DNA of 64,000 bases from Platycnemis pennipes (GCA_933228895.1 OW121852.1:121205544-121269543); one strand, 5' to 3'; positions 12,651 through 24,289 are shown, counted from the first letter of the stretch. The notes: a model not told the origin generated them from the letters alone. A program made the numbers and translations.

Positions 12651-13400
12651 TCTCGAGGTAAATTGAGATTTGAGGTCGGTGCAATGGAGACCAAGGAGGG
12701 ACTCGAAGTGGGTAAAAGGGTGAAGGGAGTGGATTGAGCGGGCGAGTGGGAGAGTTATGTGCCGAGAAAAGTGTCGATGTGTGATGTGAAGTTGAAACGA
12801 ATGTTTTTCGGGAGGGGGAGGGAAGGAAGCAGTGAGGCGAACAAGGGGAGGAGGGAAGAAAGAGAAAGAGATATGGGCTTCGTCTCTCGTCCCTCTCCAG
12901 AGTGGCGGGGAGACAGCCTTGGGAATGGGCGTGTGAAATGGTAGGGCCATCTCGTCCCTGTTATATTGTGAGGATCACGACTTGAATACAGATATTTTAA
13001 AACGTGGACGGCCTCGATAGTTTTTTTTTCTTCTTTCGTTAAGGGAATGGGAGAGGAGGAGATGTCACTTCCGATTAGCATTTTTATCGCTAATTCCAGT
13101 CCTCCAAAATGTTTAGTTCATTCTCTCCCTCTCGATATCTCTCGCCCCGTACCATTTTCTCCTCCACTTGCACCACATTTCCCTCCGGATTTCCTTTTCT
13201 CCATTTTATTTCCATACCTTTCCCTCCGAGATCCGCGCCAGGCAATGCTCACGCGAGTGTGTCATTCGATTTCAGAGTTACTCAGAGTGGAGGCGGCTAA
13301 CGAATGGTTATTTCCCCTCCCCAAGCCCTACCTCCTCCTCGAGCCCCTTATCTTCCCCGGCGAGATTACGAGCCTCCCTTGTCTCGGAGTTTTATTAAAC
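12651..13400. other. GC-rich island, purine-rich then pyrimidine-rich
   Basis: The top strand is GA-rich from about 12669 to 12900, then CT-rich from about 13085 to 13400, with an AT-rich bridge holding a T-run near 13021. CpG is frequent in the second half. Open frames of up to 133 codons are low-complexity Ser/Pro/Phe translations. Candidate regulatory island by composition only. Confidence 0.4.
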
Positions 13401-14121
13401 GTTAACTCCAGAAAGAAATCGCCACTCGACAACCTTTTCCAGACGTAATTTCTCGCAATGTGCCTATTTGCCTCTTTGGAGTGCACTAAATTATTTGAAC
13501 TGTGGAATGTGCCATGGTTGAGGGAGCAAGGGGGCTGGTGACGCGACGGCCGCGTGTGCCACGCACTATTAAAAGCCTTCTCCAGAGTGAGATGTCTGCT
13601 CTCAATAAATCCAATATTTTATATCCACTCGCTATGGCCACTAGCCAATTATCAGTTCTGGTACCATTTACAAAGCCTGGGTGAATAGATATCGCTTGAA
13701 GAAGGTTGGTTCTATGGGATCTTATGGCAGTGTTCTGTTAAAAAATAAATACATCGCCTTTATCGAAGGCCTTTATCTCGAACTCAGCCTCAGAAATACG
13801 TGCCACGTTGGTAACCTGAGCAAATGGGAAATTGCAGTGTATATTCCTGATGAAGTTCTCCAACCTAACGAAGAAACGTGAAGGGGATATTAGTAATTGC
13901 TTAAGGAGCAGTTGTCAGGTTTTTTGCATACAAACATACTCCGAGTATCTACTATCCATGTAAGATATTTTCAGTTGGTGATATATTTATAAACTAAACT
14001 AAACCATATTTTGAAATTTATTAACCATATTAACTGTATTATTCACCTTTCCATACACACAATGTGCGAAGCATACGACTTGATGAATACTATTAACGAC
14101 CAGTAATTACAAACAGCAGTA
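13401..14121. other. Non-coding DNA, no feature recognised
   Basis: Short plus-strand frames at 13502-13684 and 13681-13881 have no recognisable domain. No repeat seen. Confidence 0.4.
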
Positions 14122-14263
14122 AAAATACTTTGTTGATTTCACAATTTATTTAATAGACTCTACCGGTTTCAACCTTTACAGGAGTCATCTCCTGATGAGA
14201 TCTGTAAAGGTTGAAACCGGTAGAGTTTATCTACATAAATTGTGGAATCAACCAAGTATTTTT
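14122..14263. mobile_element. Foldback (long inverted-repeat) element, about 140 bp
   Basis: Two arms of about 58 bp (14122-14179 and 14202-14262) are near-perfect reverse complements around a roughly 22-bp centre containing GGAGTCATCTCCTGATGA. Arms share CTACCGGTTTCAACCTTTACAG and, outside it, an AAATTGTGGAATCAAC-type block against GTTGATTTCACAATTT. The whole could fold into one hairpin. It is probably a foldback MITE; the GGTTGAAACCGGT motif is a type I associate with dispersed arthropod repeats, from memory only. Confidence 0.75.
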
Positions 14264-14496
14264 ATCTTTGCTATTTCTAAATTCCACCAAGTAAACTTGC
14301 CGATCATCGATTTTATACAAAAAGCAAGTTTCAGTGAAGTACTAGTATAAATTTGGTAGGATATCGTTGTGGTAAAATTTTACCTGTAATAGGCTGAATT
14401 TAAATTTTGCTTACAAGGTCACAAACATTTATTATGAATGTTATGCAATAACTAGATACGTCAGTCACTGACAAAAATTTAACAATCTTCTGTCTA

Positions 14497-14570
14497 CAGC
14501 TGGGGTTCCCAGCCTGGGGTACCCGTACTCTTGCAGGTGTTCGGCCCCGTACCAGGTGTTCGGGAAGGAC
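14497..14570. mobile_element. hAT-like transposon terminus (fragment)
   Basis: The segment begins CAGCTGGGGTTCCCAGCC and goes on with TGGGGTACCCGTAC and repeated GGTGTTCGG blocks. Many hAT elements open with CAGnGGTTCCCAACCTGGGG followed by a GTAC-containing inverted block, so this reads as one decayed hAT end. I found neither a matching far end nor an 8-bp duplication, so it may be a solo or truncated end. Confidence 0.4.
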
Positions 14571-15835
14571 TAATAACTAATGTATTTTAAATGTATTAAT
14601 TGACTAACATCAGATTCAAGAAAAATTTTATGATCATATATCACATTTCCTTTTAACTATGCATGGTATACTGAAAATTTATTTCGAATTGGAATGAAAA
14701 CAGGTATCGGATAATGCATTGAAAGCTTTGGTTTTACGAAAACTAAAAAGGTCAGAAATCCCCGATTCACAGCTGCTAGCTACGCTGTAAGTTAAATGTG
14801 TCAGTTCTGTCTAGTTATTTGTGTGATTCTTGCTAAATCAGTATTTTTTATGCTTCCTTATGCGTATAAGACATACTATTATTATAAGACATTATATGAT
14901 ATAAAAAGTGACATTAACGCAGATAAGCGAAGTACAATGTGACATCGCGACTCTTGTTATCGCTTTAAAATCCCCGTGTATGAAAGCTACGTAGTTATAA
15001 TGCGGTTTATAAGCCGGTTGGATTATTTACATGCATTTTTAGTACCCTGCTGCAGGTAAACTATTATGCCTTGATTCCGTATACGAAAAGCTATGTGACT
15101 TTAACGGAAGTAGTCTTGTTGGTAAAGGAAAAGGAAGGAGGTGTTTAGAATTTGAATGTAAGGCTGTATTTATTTGAATGAGCACAGTAACCTGAAAATG
15201 GCAGCAAAAGAGTGTGTTTGGTAGAGGGAGACAGCACATCTGGCATATCTTTCTGTATGCCTTCAATACTGTACATAATTATTAATGGCATTACCGATGT
15301 TTTGTTAAATAAAATGCATTCATTTCAGATATAAGAGAGATGAATATGTATTGCAGCTTCTAACTGAAAATTAAATTTTTATTTGTACTCTAAGAAAACT
15401 GTTTGCAAATGCTTGAGATTACATTCCAAACATGCAGAATGTGTGGAAAAAGAAGAGAATGTACAAATCTATCACACGTTCGTGTTGTACTGAAAAATCT
15501 AAGAGAGGAATCGAAAATTGAACTAGGTTTCACATCCTAGCTGTATTCATAGCAATTCCAATCACATTTGCTTTAACCCTTATTGCATGCGGAAGAAATA
15601 TGCGATTCACCTAAACCCCTTAGTGTTGCATTCTTTCTGTCTACATCCATGGGGATGATGTACTCGTCTAACAACCACAAAGTTTTTTCCACAATAAATC
15701 ACAGAAAGTCAAAATATTCATCCGTAGCTATTTTGAATTTGCTCCCTTCCATCTATTAGTAGAAGCGTGAATTAAGGCAATCGCTTTGGCAGTATTCTAA
15801 TTAACTGTTCCACAATCGGATGGAATTTCAACAAA
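14571..15835. other. AT-rich non-coding DNA, possibly the interior of a decayed hAT element
   Basis: No transposase motif or other coding signal was found downstream of the hAT-like end. A GTACCCTGCTGCAGG stretch near 15042 only weakly resembles an opposite terminus. Confidence 0.3.
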
Positions 15836-15839
15836 GAAT

Positions 15840-16390
15840 TTGTGACCAAAAAAAAAACGGGAATTTTCGTTTTTCTTGAAAAAAATTTATTTATTTATCA
15901 AAATCAATTCAAAGTAATCCCCCTCAGATATAGAACACTGGTGTCAGCGTTTTTTTCCAGTCTTCGAAGCACTTCTGGAACTCACTTTTCGGTATAGACT
16001 TCAGCTCCTTCAGCGATTCTGTTTTTATCTGATGAATGGTTGCAAAACGTCGTCCTTCCTTGGTTCTCTGCAGCCTCAGGAATAGAAAGAAGTCACCGGG
16101 GGTCATGTACGGTGAATACGGTGACTGAGGCAAAATAATGGTTAATTTCTTTTACCACAAAATCACGAACAATTGAGGTGTGAGCAGGAGCTCACACCTT
16201 GTGGTCAATTTCCACGAGTTGCTTTGCCACAATTCTGGGCGTTTTCGTCGTATTGCTTCATGCAAACGGTGCATAGCTTCCAGGTAGTATTTCTTATTGA
16301 CCGTACGACCATATGACAGTAACTCATTGTGCAATACGCCATTGAAATCGAAGAAAACAGTGAGAGGCTATTCCAGTTATTTCTTGATCA
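15840..16390 (-). pseudogene. mariner-family transposase relic (C-terminal half)
   Basis: Minus-strand translation from about 16385 to 15910 recovers mariner landmarks in order: LTVFFDFNGVLHNE, GRTVNKKYYLEAM, IRRKRPELWQSNSW, then after a frameshift APAHTSIVRDFV, then PYSPYMTPGDFFLF, KGRRFATI, FQKCFEDWKK and, after another shift, SEGDYFE. The enzyme normally cuts and pastes using a DD34D triad. Here the aspartate of HDNAPAH is lost (that stretch has become a short palindrome) and the aspartate of YSPD is Tyr, so it is inactive. At least two frameshifts break the frame. The N-terminal DNA-binding half is missing. The run containing GTGACC, a poly(A) and CGGGAATTTTCG at about 15840-15870 resembles the usual mariner 3' end. 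The opposite inverted repeat was not found. Confidence 0.85.
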
Positions 16391-16814
16391 CACCAGTATT
16401 TCAGTGCAAATGATAATGTTCTCTACGTAGCCATTATGTGGGCTTAAGATGCTTAACTTCTGTAGTGGCATGTCGTGGCAAGATCAATACTGTTTTTTTT
16501 CGCGAAATATTTGTATTTTTGGGCGTATCATCAGTTGATTTTGTTAATATGTATTGCCAACGATTCGTGTTTCTTTATGTTGGAATATCGTTTTTTGAGA
16601 ACTACATCAACGGATTATCCCGTAAGCCATTTCGAGCGAGTGAGTTTCGAGAGTGAGTGAATTTCGAGAGGGTTAATGTTCATCCACTCAAAGGTGCAGT
16701 ACCACTTAGTAAAAAAAAATTAGTCATCAATGTTCCTGTCACATGCCAATAAATGAGAGGTACATATATTGTGAAGAGGAGAGGTAGGTAGATATGCCTG
16801 GCCTAGCCATTTCG

Positions 16815-16925
16815 TTTGCCTGCATGAAAGTAAGGGCAAATTTAATTCTCTTTTGATTTATAATGATGGTAGTGGTTCACCCCTGCCACACGCCTTTTCG
16901 GTGCCATGCAGGGTGTTATGTGGAA
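16815..16925 (+). repeat. Short interspersed repeat core, copy 2 (longer match)
   Basis: The core 16874-16925 (TTCACCCCTGCCACACGCC to GCAGGGTGTTATGTGG) matches the other copies. Homology with the inverted copy at 18426-18563 also extends upstream through AATTCTCTTTT and TTTGCCTGCATG, so the real repeat unit is longer than the core. Non-coding. Confidence 0.6.
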
Positions 16926-17129
16926 TTATCTACTAAGGAATAAAATGTTTTTAACGATTAGGTATTTGTTGAAAAGCTTTAATTTACAATTTCCTCATTG
17001 GTGCAGTTAAAATTCGATAATAACGCTAATGACATATTTTAAATGCACTACAAGTACTCTAGCTAGAGTATGTACTTCTACGCATCCGGTTTTGCGGTAC
17101 CTGTTATGATCTCTAATTGTTCCCCGTTC

Positions 17130-18060
17130 GTTTGTGTACTGTCGCACTGCTAAGTATGCTAGCCTTTCCCTCATCTCCTTGCACGGTTTCTCTCATTTAT
17201 GTGAACTAATGGTCACTTTGGAAGCCACTGTGACTGAAAGCGATTCGAGTGTCCAGCTAGTAAATTCGAAAACGCCTCGGGAAGATCCTGTTCGCCTGCT
17301 AAGCCAGCGGCCATTCTCGTCTCTCGTCCAATCCCATTCGAACTTGACCGAACTGCTGCCGGAGCGATGCCAACATTCGAACAATGGGAAAAGATCCGCG
17401 AAAGCTTGTGTCGCTGATCGTGGAAGCTTGATTTACAATCACTACAGGCCATGGCCAGATCGCTCCTCTCTTTAGGCAACTATTCGCCGATCCACGGTTA
17501 GGGCTTTGCCCTGCGACCATAAAAGAAGGTGAATATATTGCTCTATCCATCCTTAGACGTCATGCGACGTTCTCCCGCCGCGTCATTTGGAATTATTCTT
17601 CGCGAGACTCATTCGACATAATGGCCCATGGCCGAAGAGAAGTGAGGATTCGCATGGCCTCGTCCCGCTTGATTGTCATTCGACAATTGTTTCCAAATAT
17701 CTCTGTCCCTATTCTGCTCGATGTCCCACTAAGGGCCAGAGTCGCGATTTGCGTGTGCGCGTGTGTTTGTGCATTCATTATTCCCCACGGTTTTCCATAC
17801 ATCCGACAAACCTTTTTCCTTGACCCCTATAATCCTTAACTATTGTTAGGTTTCGCCTGACAATAGATTTCTGGTGGTCCGGTACCACCGTCCAGCAATT
17901 GTGTGAACACCTGCTCTTTGCCGCTGGAGACTAGGGTCGATCGTCTTTGTTGAATATTCCTCGATATTCTTCGATTTTGGTCAATTTCCGAAGGATCGTG
18001 CGGCTTACGATCTACTGTGACGTTTTAGATTCGGAGTCGCTTTAGTGCGCTCAGAACGTA
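17130..18060. other. CpG-containing non-coding segment, no repeat recognised
   Basis: Base composition is balanced, with many CpG, between AT-rich flanks and without strong strand asymmetry. Overlapping frames of 60-113 codons occur on both strands (for example 17134-17475 plus and 17213-17479 minus), but none shows a known domain. It could be a conserved regulatory segment or an old, unrecognised element. I cannot tell which. Confidence 0.35.
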
Positions 18061-18425
18061 AATGAGTTGCTTTGTCGGAGTTACTTGTTATCCTTATTAA
18101 TACTTATCACCATTACTTACTACTTGCAATGGGCACTGGTATGAATTTGAAAGGAAAATGGCGTCCCAAGCTGTCGCTGAGTCATTTTCTTCCGTTCATA
18201 CGTGCTATATCAGCTGAGTACCCTGAAAACCACATATATGGTGTGGAGTAGGGGTGAATAATCTCCAAACATGCACTATCTACGTGCACTTATGGTTACA
18301 GTACTATTCAAATCGAAATTACTATTTGGTAATGTCATGCTAGACACGCTGCAAATTTATATTTCAATGAAACACGCTTGAAGGTATTTGAGAAAAGTTG
18401 ACACGTAATCTTAATATTTCTGCGC

Positions 18426-18563
18426 ACATCTACATAATGCCCTGCAAGCAACCGCTAGAGCGTGCGGCATGGGGTGATCCATCACCCGGATTTTATTCTA
18501 AATTAAAAGAGAATTAAATGCACACTTATAACGAACTAGTATTTGCATGCAGGCAGGCAAACA
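18426..18563 (-). repeat. Short interspersed repeat core, copy 3 (inverted)
   Basis: Read on the minus strand the core runs from GGATCACCCCATGCCGCACG to GCAGGGCATTATGTAGATGT (18480-18426). Upstream similarity to copy 2 (AATTCTCTTTT and TTTGCCTGC blocks) carries it to about 18563. Copies 2 and 3 face each other 1.5 kb apart. Confidence 0.6.
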
Positions 18564-18578
18564 TGCAAATACTAGTTC
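18533..18578. repeat. Perfect palindrome, 17-bp arms with 12-bp loop
   Basis: GAACTAGTATTTGCATG at 18533-18549 is exactly repeated in reverse complement at 18562-18578, around the loop CAGGCAGGCAAA. The loop carries the block shared with repeat copy 2, so the inverted arms may be a small foldback built on, or inserted into, that repeat. Could form a cruciform or RNA hairpin. Not followed by a T-run, and not a bacterial terminator. Confidence 0.8.
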
Positions 18579-18749
18579 ATTTACTGCATACATGCAGCGA
18601 AGAGAATACTACTACTTTAGCTACACACATATAGAGACAAACATAAATGTCTGAAATCTGCGTTACTCATTCTAAGTAACTCCCAGGTAACTTTGGTTAC
18701 TTCATTATTTTCCTTATTTTACACAGTAGGAAGGAAATTTTACTTTTCT

Positions 18750-18925
18750 GAACGGCAGTAGTAGCCAAGACAGTAACGCGCCGGTCTACCTACCCAAAAG
18801 TTGCGGGATCGAATCTGCACTAGGGGATCGATGTGTTTGTCCTAGGAATAAGATCATTGGTTATAATGATAACTAGTGATATATCAGTGATGTCGTTGGT
18901 CAGTTCTTGCCTGTAACTGCTCTTT
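18750..18925 (+). mobile_element. tRNA-derived SINE-like head
   Basis: AGTAGCCAAGACAGTAACGCG then CCGGTCTACC and TTGCGGGATCGAATCTGCA resemble a tRNA box A, anticodon arm and box B (GGGATCGAATC), followed by a non-tRNA body containing TGTTTGTCCTAGGAATAAGA. Box B departs from consensus and no acceptor stem closes, so it is a SINE head or an old tRNA pseudogene rather than a tRNA gene. Its body does not match the three-copy SINE family. Confidence 0.4.
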
Positions 18926-19379
18926 TCTGCTGAAGTAAATGATTTTTAATAATTTCATTAAATTACGAAATAAGTGAAAAGAGTCGTTTCTGGCTTGATG
19001 TGGAATAACATAATTAAATAATACGAAATAAGTCACAAAGCCGGTTATACTACTGTGGTTTGATTTGTATATTGTCTGTCTTCTTACTGTAATACCTCAG
19101 TGGCCTACTTATAGCCCCGTATCATTTTGAAAAGTATATGAATGTGTTTTGGAGAGTATCACACAATAGTCAGTCTATACCAGAATACTCCGCATAGGAA
19201 TTCAAATACTTCCTGTTCGCTATTATATTCACAGACATTTGGTCCAAATTATTTAAATTGTGCTCCGAACAAGTACTTTTGGGGATAAAAAGAAATTATA
19301 GCAATCATCGACCCTGACGTTGTGTCACAGAATGAAAAAAAGCAAACTGGGTATAAGCACGGGTGCATTCGTGAGATTT
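18926..19379. other. AT-rich non-coding DNA, no feature recognised
   Basis: No gene or repeat recognised. Confidence 0.45.
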
Positions 19380-20950
19380 TTTTTCGAAATTCCGACTGGT
19401 TCCTCACCTGAGAGCAAACAAAGGTGCCGTGGAAGGGATGGTCCTCCTAGGTCCGCTTGTTTGGGCAGAATAAAGGGACGGGACGACATTCAATCCGCAA
19501 CTCTCCCTCCTTCCTCAGGAGAATTCCCGCCCACGCAACGAGCCCCTTGAGTCCGGGACGGGTGACGCCTCAAAAACATATTGCCCACGATTCAGGGGTT
19601 ATTTAGAAATAATGCCCCTGGATGTAATCGTTTCGTCGTCCACCTCGTAACTTCCTTTTACATTCATTGTTCTCTTCCTCCCATTTCCTACTCGCATCTC
19701 CAGCGAAAGGATGATAAGATTGGCTCCGATTTGAAGATGGAAAAATTTAGGATTTCCTTCCTCTATTGTCCCGAAGAAATCCGTCCCACTCCCCTGCCCT
19801 CCTTTTCGAGTCCTCCTCATTTGCCCTCCACCACCACATAACGAATTTCGTCGCCACCTCCGTTTAGTGTTTGTGTTTACGATTGCATGTCCGACCTCGT
19901 TATTCACGTTTTGACGGCGGGACAATGCATCTCTCCAGCGGCGTCGGATCTATCTATCTTTTATCGTCCTCCATCCCTCCCCCGCTCGACCCAACCGGCC
20001 ATCCCTCTACGTGTCTCGATTTTCTCCCCAACCCCTCAATGAAGAACTTCCCTCTGCGGTTAAAATAAAAGGTTTCCTTCCCGACCAGTCTCTGCGATCT
20101 CCATCTGATTCTTAAATGATCCTGTGTATACAATGAGCGCGTCCTCCCGTCCGCCTCTGGATCCTCATCCCTTTTTTTCTTTCATCGACGTGAAAATAAA
20201 GGCGTCCAGAAGTTTGTTTTCCCTTCGATCGAGCGCAATTCTTCGAGAGAAAATGCCATTAATTACGGAACCATCAACTAACGCCGTTGCAGGCCGCCGT
20301 GACAAAAAATAGACCAATCCCGACGGGGTTTCCGGTAGAAGATTCGGCCCTAATACAAACAACGCTCGTAGTCGAACGAGCCTTTCAAGACGTGGTTTTC
20401 TTATACCCTTAAAGCTTCCCGGAAACCCGGGCCTACCTCCCCCACTCCTCCTCTTAGAGGGAAGCGGATATATAGGGAAGGAGCGGTGGGCGTACACAAA
20501 ACGAGACCCGAGCAATGTTCCAACGTACCTCCTTTCCCCCGCGTCAGATACTTCTTTCGCTGTCCCCCGTGTCTTGGTTTGTGTTGGTGACGCTTCCTCC
20601 GAGCGTGAAAAAATTTCCTCGAAATCCTTAAACGCTTCCCTTTCGAAGCCACTGCCTCTCCTGCCCCTTATTCATACACGAACACGCAACTAACACCTCA
20701 TCGCGCGCCTTCCTCCGTAACCCGCTCTCTCGGGTACACAAAGTCCAATGATTTTTCCCCCCCTGTCGTCAAATCCCTCAAACATCTTGAGCTCCTAATG
20801 TAAGCATCGACGTTGAGATTTGTTTGCCAGCTCTCCCCCGCACATGCCCCATTCCTTGGCTCGGGTTCCTTCGTTCGCACGTGATAAACGTGATCACGTG
20901 GTGCCTATTTAATTAGGGATGCTGTCAACATTGGTACCTCGCGCCGCGAT
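19380..20950. other. Long GC/CpG-rich segment, pyrimidine-rich top strand
   Basis: This 1.5-kb stretch has frequent CpG and a C/T-rich top strand from about 19630 to 20660. It contains an AT-rich homeodomain-type motif (ATTAATTACGG near 20259) and a pair of CACGTG E-boxes at 20878-20900. Open frames of up to 116 codons run on both strands without a recognisable domain. Of all islands it is the longest without a repeat signature, so it is a fair candidate for conserved cis-regulatory DNA or an untranslated exon; this is inference. Confidence 0.35.
20878..20900. promoter_or_regulatory. Paired CACGTG E-boxes in an inverted arrangement
   Basis: CACGTGAT at 20878-20885 and ATCACGTG at 20893-20900 are exact reverse complements around AAACGTG. 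Each contains the palindromic E-box CACGTG bound by bHLH factors of the Myc/Max, USF and CLOCK/CYCLE type. Binding in vivo is unknown. Confidence 0.3.
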
Positions 20951-23583
20951 ACGCCTTGCCTCACACGAAAGGTTTGGGATCGCCGTTCCTCGCGTAGTCT
21001 GCTGTTCAGATGATGCTGATGTAATTTAAAATGTTCATTTTCTGACTCTCGTCAAAGAATACATTATGGTTTTCACTTCTCATTTGGAACGAAGTACCTA
21101 AGCACGCCTATACAACTCTTATTATAGCACCTGCTATCTTAAAGACTGCACACTTATTTGATAACTTGTCTTTAGATGTAAAATACATTGATAATTTCTC
21201 AGTACCACGGTAATACGCCGTCAGCTCTTGTGATGGATTTTAACTCCCTTGGCTTTAGCAGCTAGTAGCTCCGCTTCCTTGGAGGTTGCAAAAAGAGAGT
21301 TCATACCAAGTGCTTTAACATAGCGATCCTACGTCATTATACGTTTTAAAATGAAAATACCGCCATGTCTTGGGACCAAGAGTTTATGTATAGTTTGAGA
21401 CTATAGTTGGTAATTTTTCTGTGCTCATATTATTTTTACTCTCCCCATTTGCGAATAGTCTTATGTGATGTAAAGTACACCCAAAGAACCTAAGGCGTAG
21501 TTGTATTGTGATTGATTGTAGTTTACCATACAAAACCATTACTGTGAATAACGAATATCTCCCATGATATTTTCCGTAGCTATCGCTATTTTTTTAGTTA
21601 TTGTTATAGATAGCCTTAATGATTTTCCCTATATTCGATAAAGTGGTGGAATAGATAGCTCGCGAATGCATGGTATGAACTCACATGGTTTTGACCTACA
21701 GCCTTTAATCTGCAATTATTTTGTAGCTGGTTGAACTTTAAATAACTCTCCTTTTTAAACGTTTAAAACTCATGTTCACATCCTTTCAGTATAAACAGTG
21801 TATCACTGCGGATGCAGGGGTAGTCTTTCGAATGGTTACAACAGAAATAGAAGAAATATGTGTTTCTACAGTGGAATAGAAAGGGGACGGCAATATAAGT
21901 TTCAATTAGAATGGCGGATCAAATAACCCATGATAGCGCATGTTTTGCGTGATAACCCAACGACATGAATTCATTGCAAAAAGATTTATTATTTAATTAT
22001 TTTCACTCCTCTGTCACAAATAATGGTGCTTATCCTCTGCCGGTAAAATTTTGAATGTATCCAATTCTCCATGATACGGTTAATTTGAGGTTGAGTGGAA
22101 TATGCTTGTTTGCCTTAATTTGATTGTACAGATGTATACAAATCAAAATTACATCCACCGCCAACGTATGCCAATTTGACACGACCATAAGCGCCAAGTG
22201 TCAGGATAACTCCTCTAAATGAAGTCTCTCCAGGAATGGACCATGCGTATTTATGCTGGTCATAATTGCTTGTAAATAATGATAGTAACCATTCAAAAAA
22301 TAATAGGATAATACGCATATTCGTTTTTATCACTCATGCGAGTTTTATTCTTAAATAATAAGATGGCAAACGTTTCTTTCGTTGAGGTACGACATTTTTG
22401 CTACTGAGCCCAGCATTCAAGATAATTCATATTTTATTTATAGTGGAAACTTTTCAAGGTCAAATCATGAATTATTTAATCAATCTTGAGATGATCTTCA
22501 GCTCATCAAACAAAGCTTATTTGTGTAACTTTAGAGAGCGACTTCTATCAAGAATGATGCTAAGAATTTTAAATACCATTTGCATGACAATGGTAACGAT
22601 TGGCATTACTAGTTTCATTCATCTTCCTTGTGGTATTAAAAGTCGTAAGATAAATCCATTTCTGTATCGTGATTGAGGTGCAAACTATTTGTGCCATGAA
22701 ATCTCTTTGCAAAAGGACCGGCCTTAGGCCACAACAAAAGAGGTAACTTAAAGGATTTGCTTCCTTAAGGGTGAATGGGAGTGGAATTAAGTGGGTCTAA
22801 GTATTGCGGAATAAAAGAATAATCTGAGGAATAAGAAATCCATCGATGGATGAACGGTTGGAATGTTATGCTTAAATGCATAATGGAACAAAATATTAGG
22901 AATCATAACACATGGAAGCCAACCCTGCTTTGTAAATAAGTCGACGCCATATCTTCATTAATCGAGATTATTACTACCACTTCAAATCAGCTACGAATTG
23001 AGCAAGCTCCTTGAGTAAAATTGACCGGTGTCCTGAGAATGGTCATGAAAACCATTTGAATTGGCGTAAACCCAGGTCCATATTCCCCTTACAGTTTACA
23101 TCTGGCCAAATTCCTGAATCATTGCAGTCTCGTTTACGACTGTGAACCAGAGTTACTCCCTCCGGAGAAATAGTCACTTCTCAGCAATGAAATATACTTG
23201 AGAGATCCTGATAACATTTAGAAAAGGAATATCTTTTACATATGATGCAATTAATACGTGGGATTTAATTTATAGTACTCAAATACTTGAATAATGAGCA
23301 AAGAGAAGTATAGAACTATTACGCCATAGGAATCGGTGTTGGCTTTATATAATTAAAGTTAATGACTTAATTTTTACTGAGTTAATTTGCTTGGGCACTC
23401 TGTGTATACTCAATGTTTTGTCTTAAATAGTATTTAATATTTTGTCAAATAAATTACACAAGCGTACTAAACTTGCAGCTAATCACAATAATTGTATTTT
23501 TCAGGTGAGTCAGCGTCAAGGCATTTGCTGAATTTCACACAGGAGGTGGGCTGAATTGATTATCACTTTTGGGAAAAGTCCAT
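20951..23583. other. AT-rich non-coding DNA with one small unexplained frame
   Basis: No repeat or gene recognised, apart from the short minus-strand frame described at 22115-22333. Confidence 0.4.
22115..22333 (-). CDS. Unrecognised 72-codon open frame with hydrophobic N-terminus (doubtful)
   Basis: I do not recognise the product. An internal Met starts MRIILLFFEWLLSLF, a hydrophobic stretch that could act as a signal peptide, followed by a Gly/Val/Tyr-containing part including FRGVILTLGAYGRVKLAY. The frame ends in an ordinary stop. There is no neighbouring gene, no exon chain and no promoter I can point to, and 72 codons can occur by chance in 64 kb. Composition is less biased than in most chance frames here, which is the only reason to list it. 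Confidence 0.12.
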   Translation of the reverse strand: MIKTNMRIILLFFEWLLSLFTSNYDQHKYAWSIPGETSFRGVILTLGAYGRVKLAYVGGGCNFDLYTSVQSN

Positions 23584-23766
23584 TCAATTATTCAGCATGA
23601 ATTAAGGCAAGCTTCTAATTTTTCTTAAGTGAGAATGTCCGTAGAGCGGAATAACCAATTGCCAAATTAAAGCAAGGAAAAACAATATCTCCAGAGATAT
23701 TGTTTTTACTTACTTTAATTTGGTATTTGGATATTTCGGTCTTCGGACATTCTCAATTATTCAGCA
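23584..23766. mobile_element. Foldback hairpin flanked by 14-bp direct repeats
   Basis: The arms run from 23630 inward and from 23755 inward, sharing GAGAATGTCC, CCAAATTAAAG and ACAATATCTC blocks in reverse complement, and meet at a centre near 23692 (AATATCTCCAGAGATATT). They are about 60 bp each with some mismatches. The segment lies between two exact copies of TCAATTATTCAGCA (23584-23597 and 23753-23766); the second slightly overlaps the arm end. Direct repeats of 14 bp are long for a MITE and typical of LINE-mediated insertions, so this could be a retroposed hairpin RNA or a foldback MITE with a chance repeat. Confidence 0.65.
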
Positions 23767-24289
23767 GTAAAATTTTAATTTGCGTGAACAAATTATTCAT
23801 TAGCTAAATGAAATCTTCTTCTATTTAAAGTGTATTACACCGTTATTTTCCGCTGGAATAATTTCAATCTAGCATCTAGCAAAAACACTCCATTGGCCTT
23901 CATCCACCGACATTTTCCTGCTTTGTAGAAAATGATCGATATTTATTCAGAGTTTATCTTAACTTGACACAGTCATTACATTCATCACCATTATATATTG
24001 TTGGACTCACGTAAAAAGTGGATTTCAATCATCATTTTATTCAATTCAATCTACTTTTTTGGCATTGGTTCTCGGAGTGTTTTCGTGAGAATGAGTTGTC
24101 ATCCGTCGTATAATTAGCAAAGAAGAAACGAAATTGAAATTTACTATAGCTTAAGAAACAAATTTAACACGACCTAGATATCAATGACACTGCAGTATCA
24201 GATACAGATGATGCAATGTAAATTGAAATTTGTTGAAAACACCCCGCCAATGATAATTTGCGCCATTTAGGAAAAATGGGTAATTGGAT

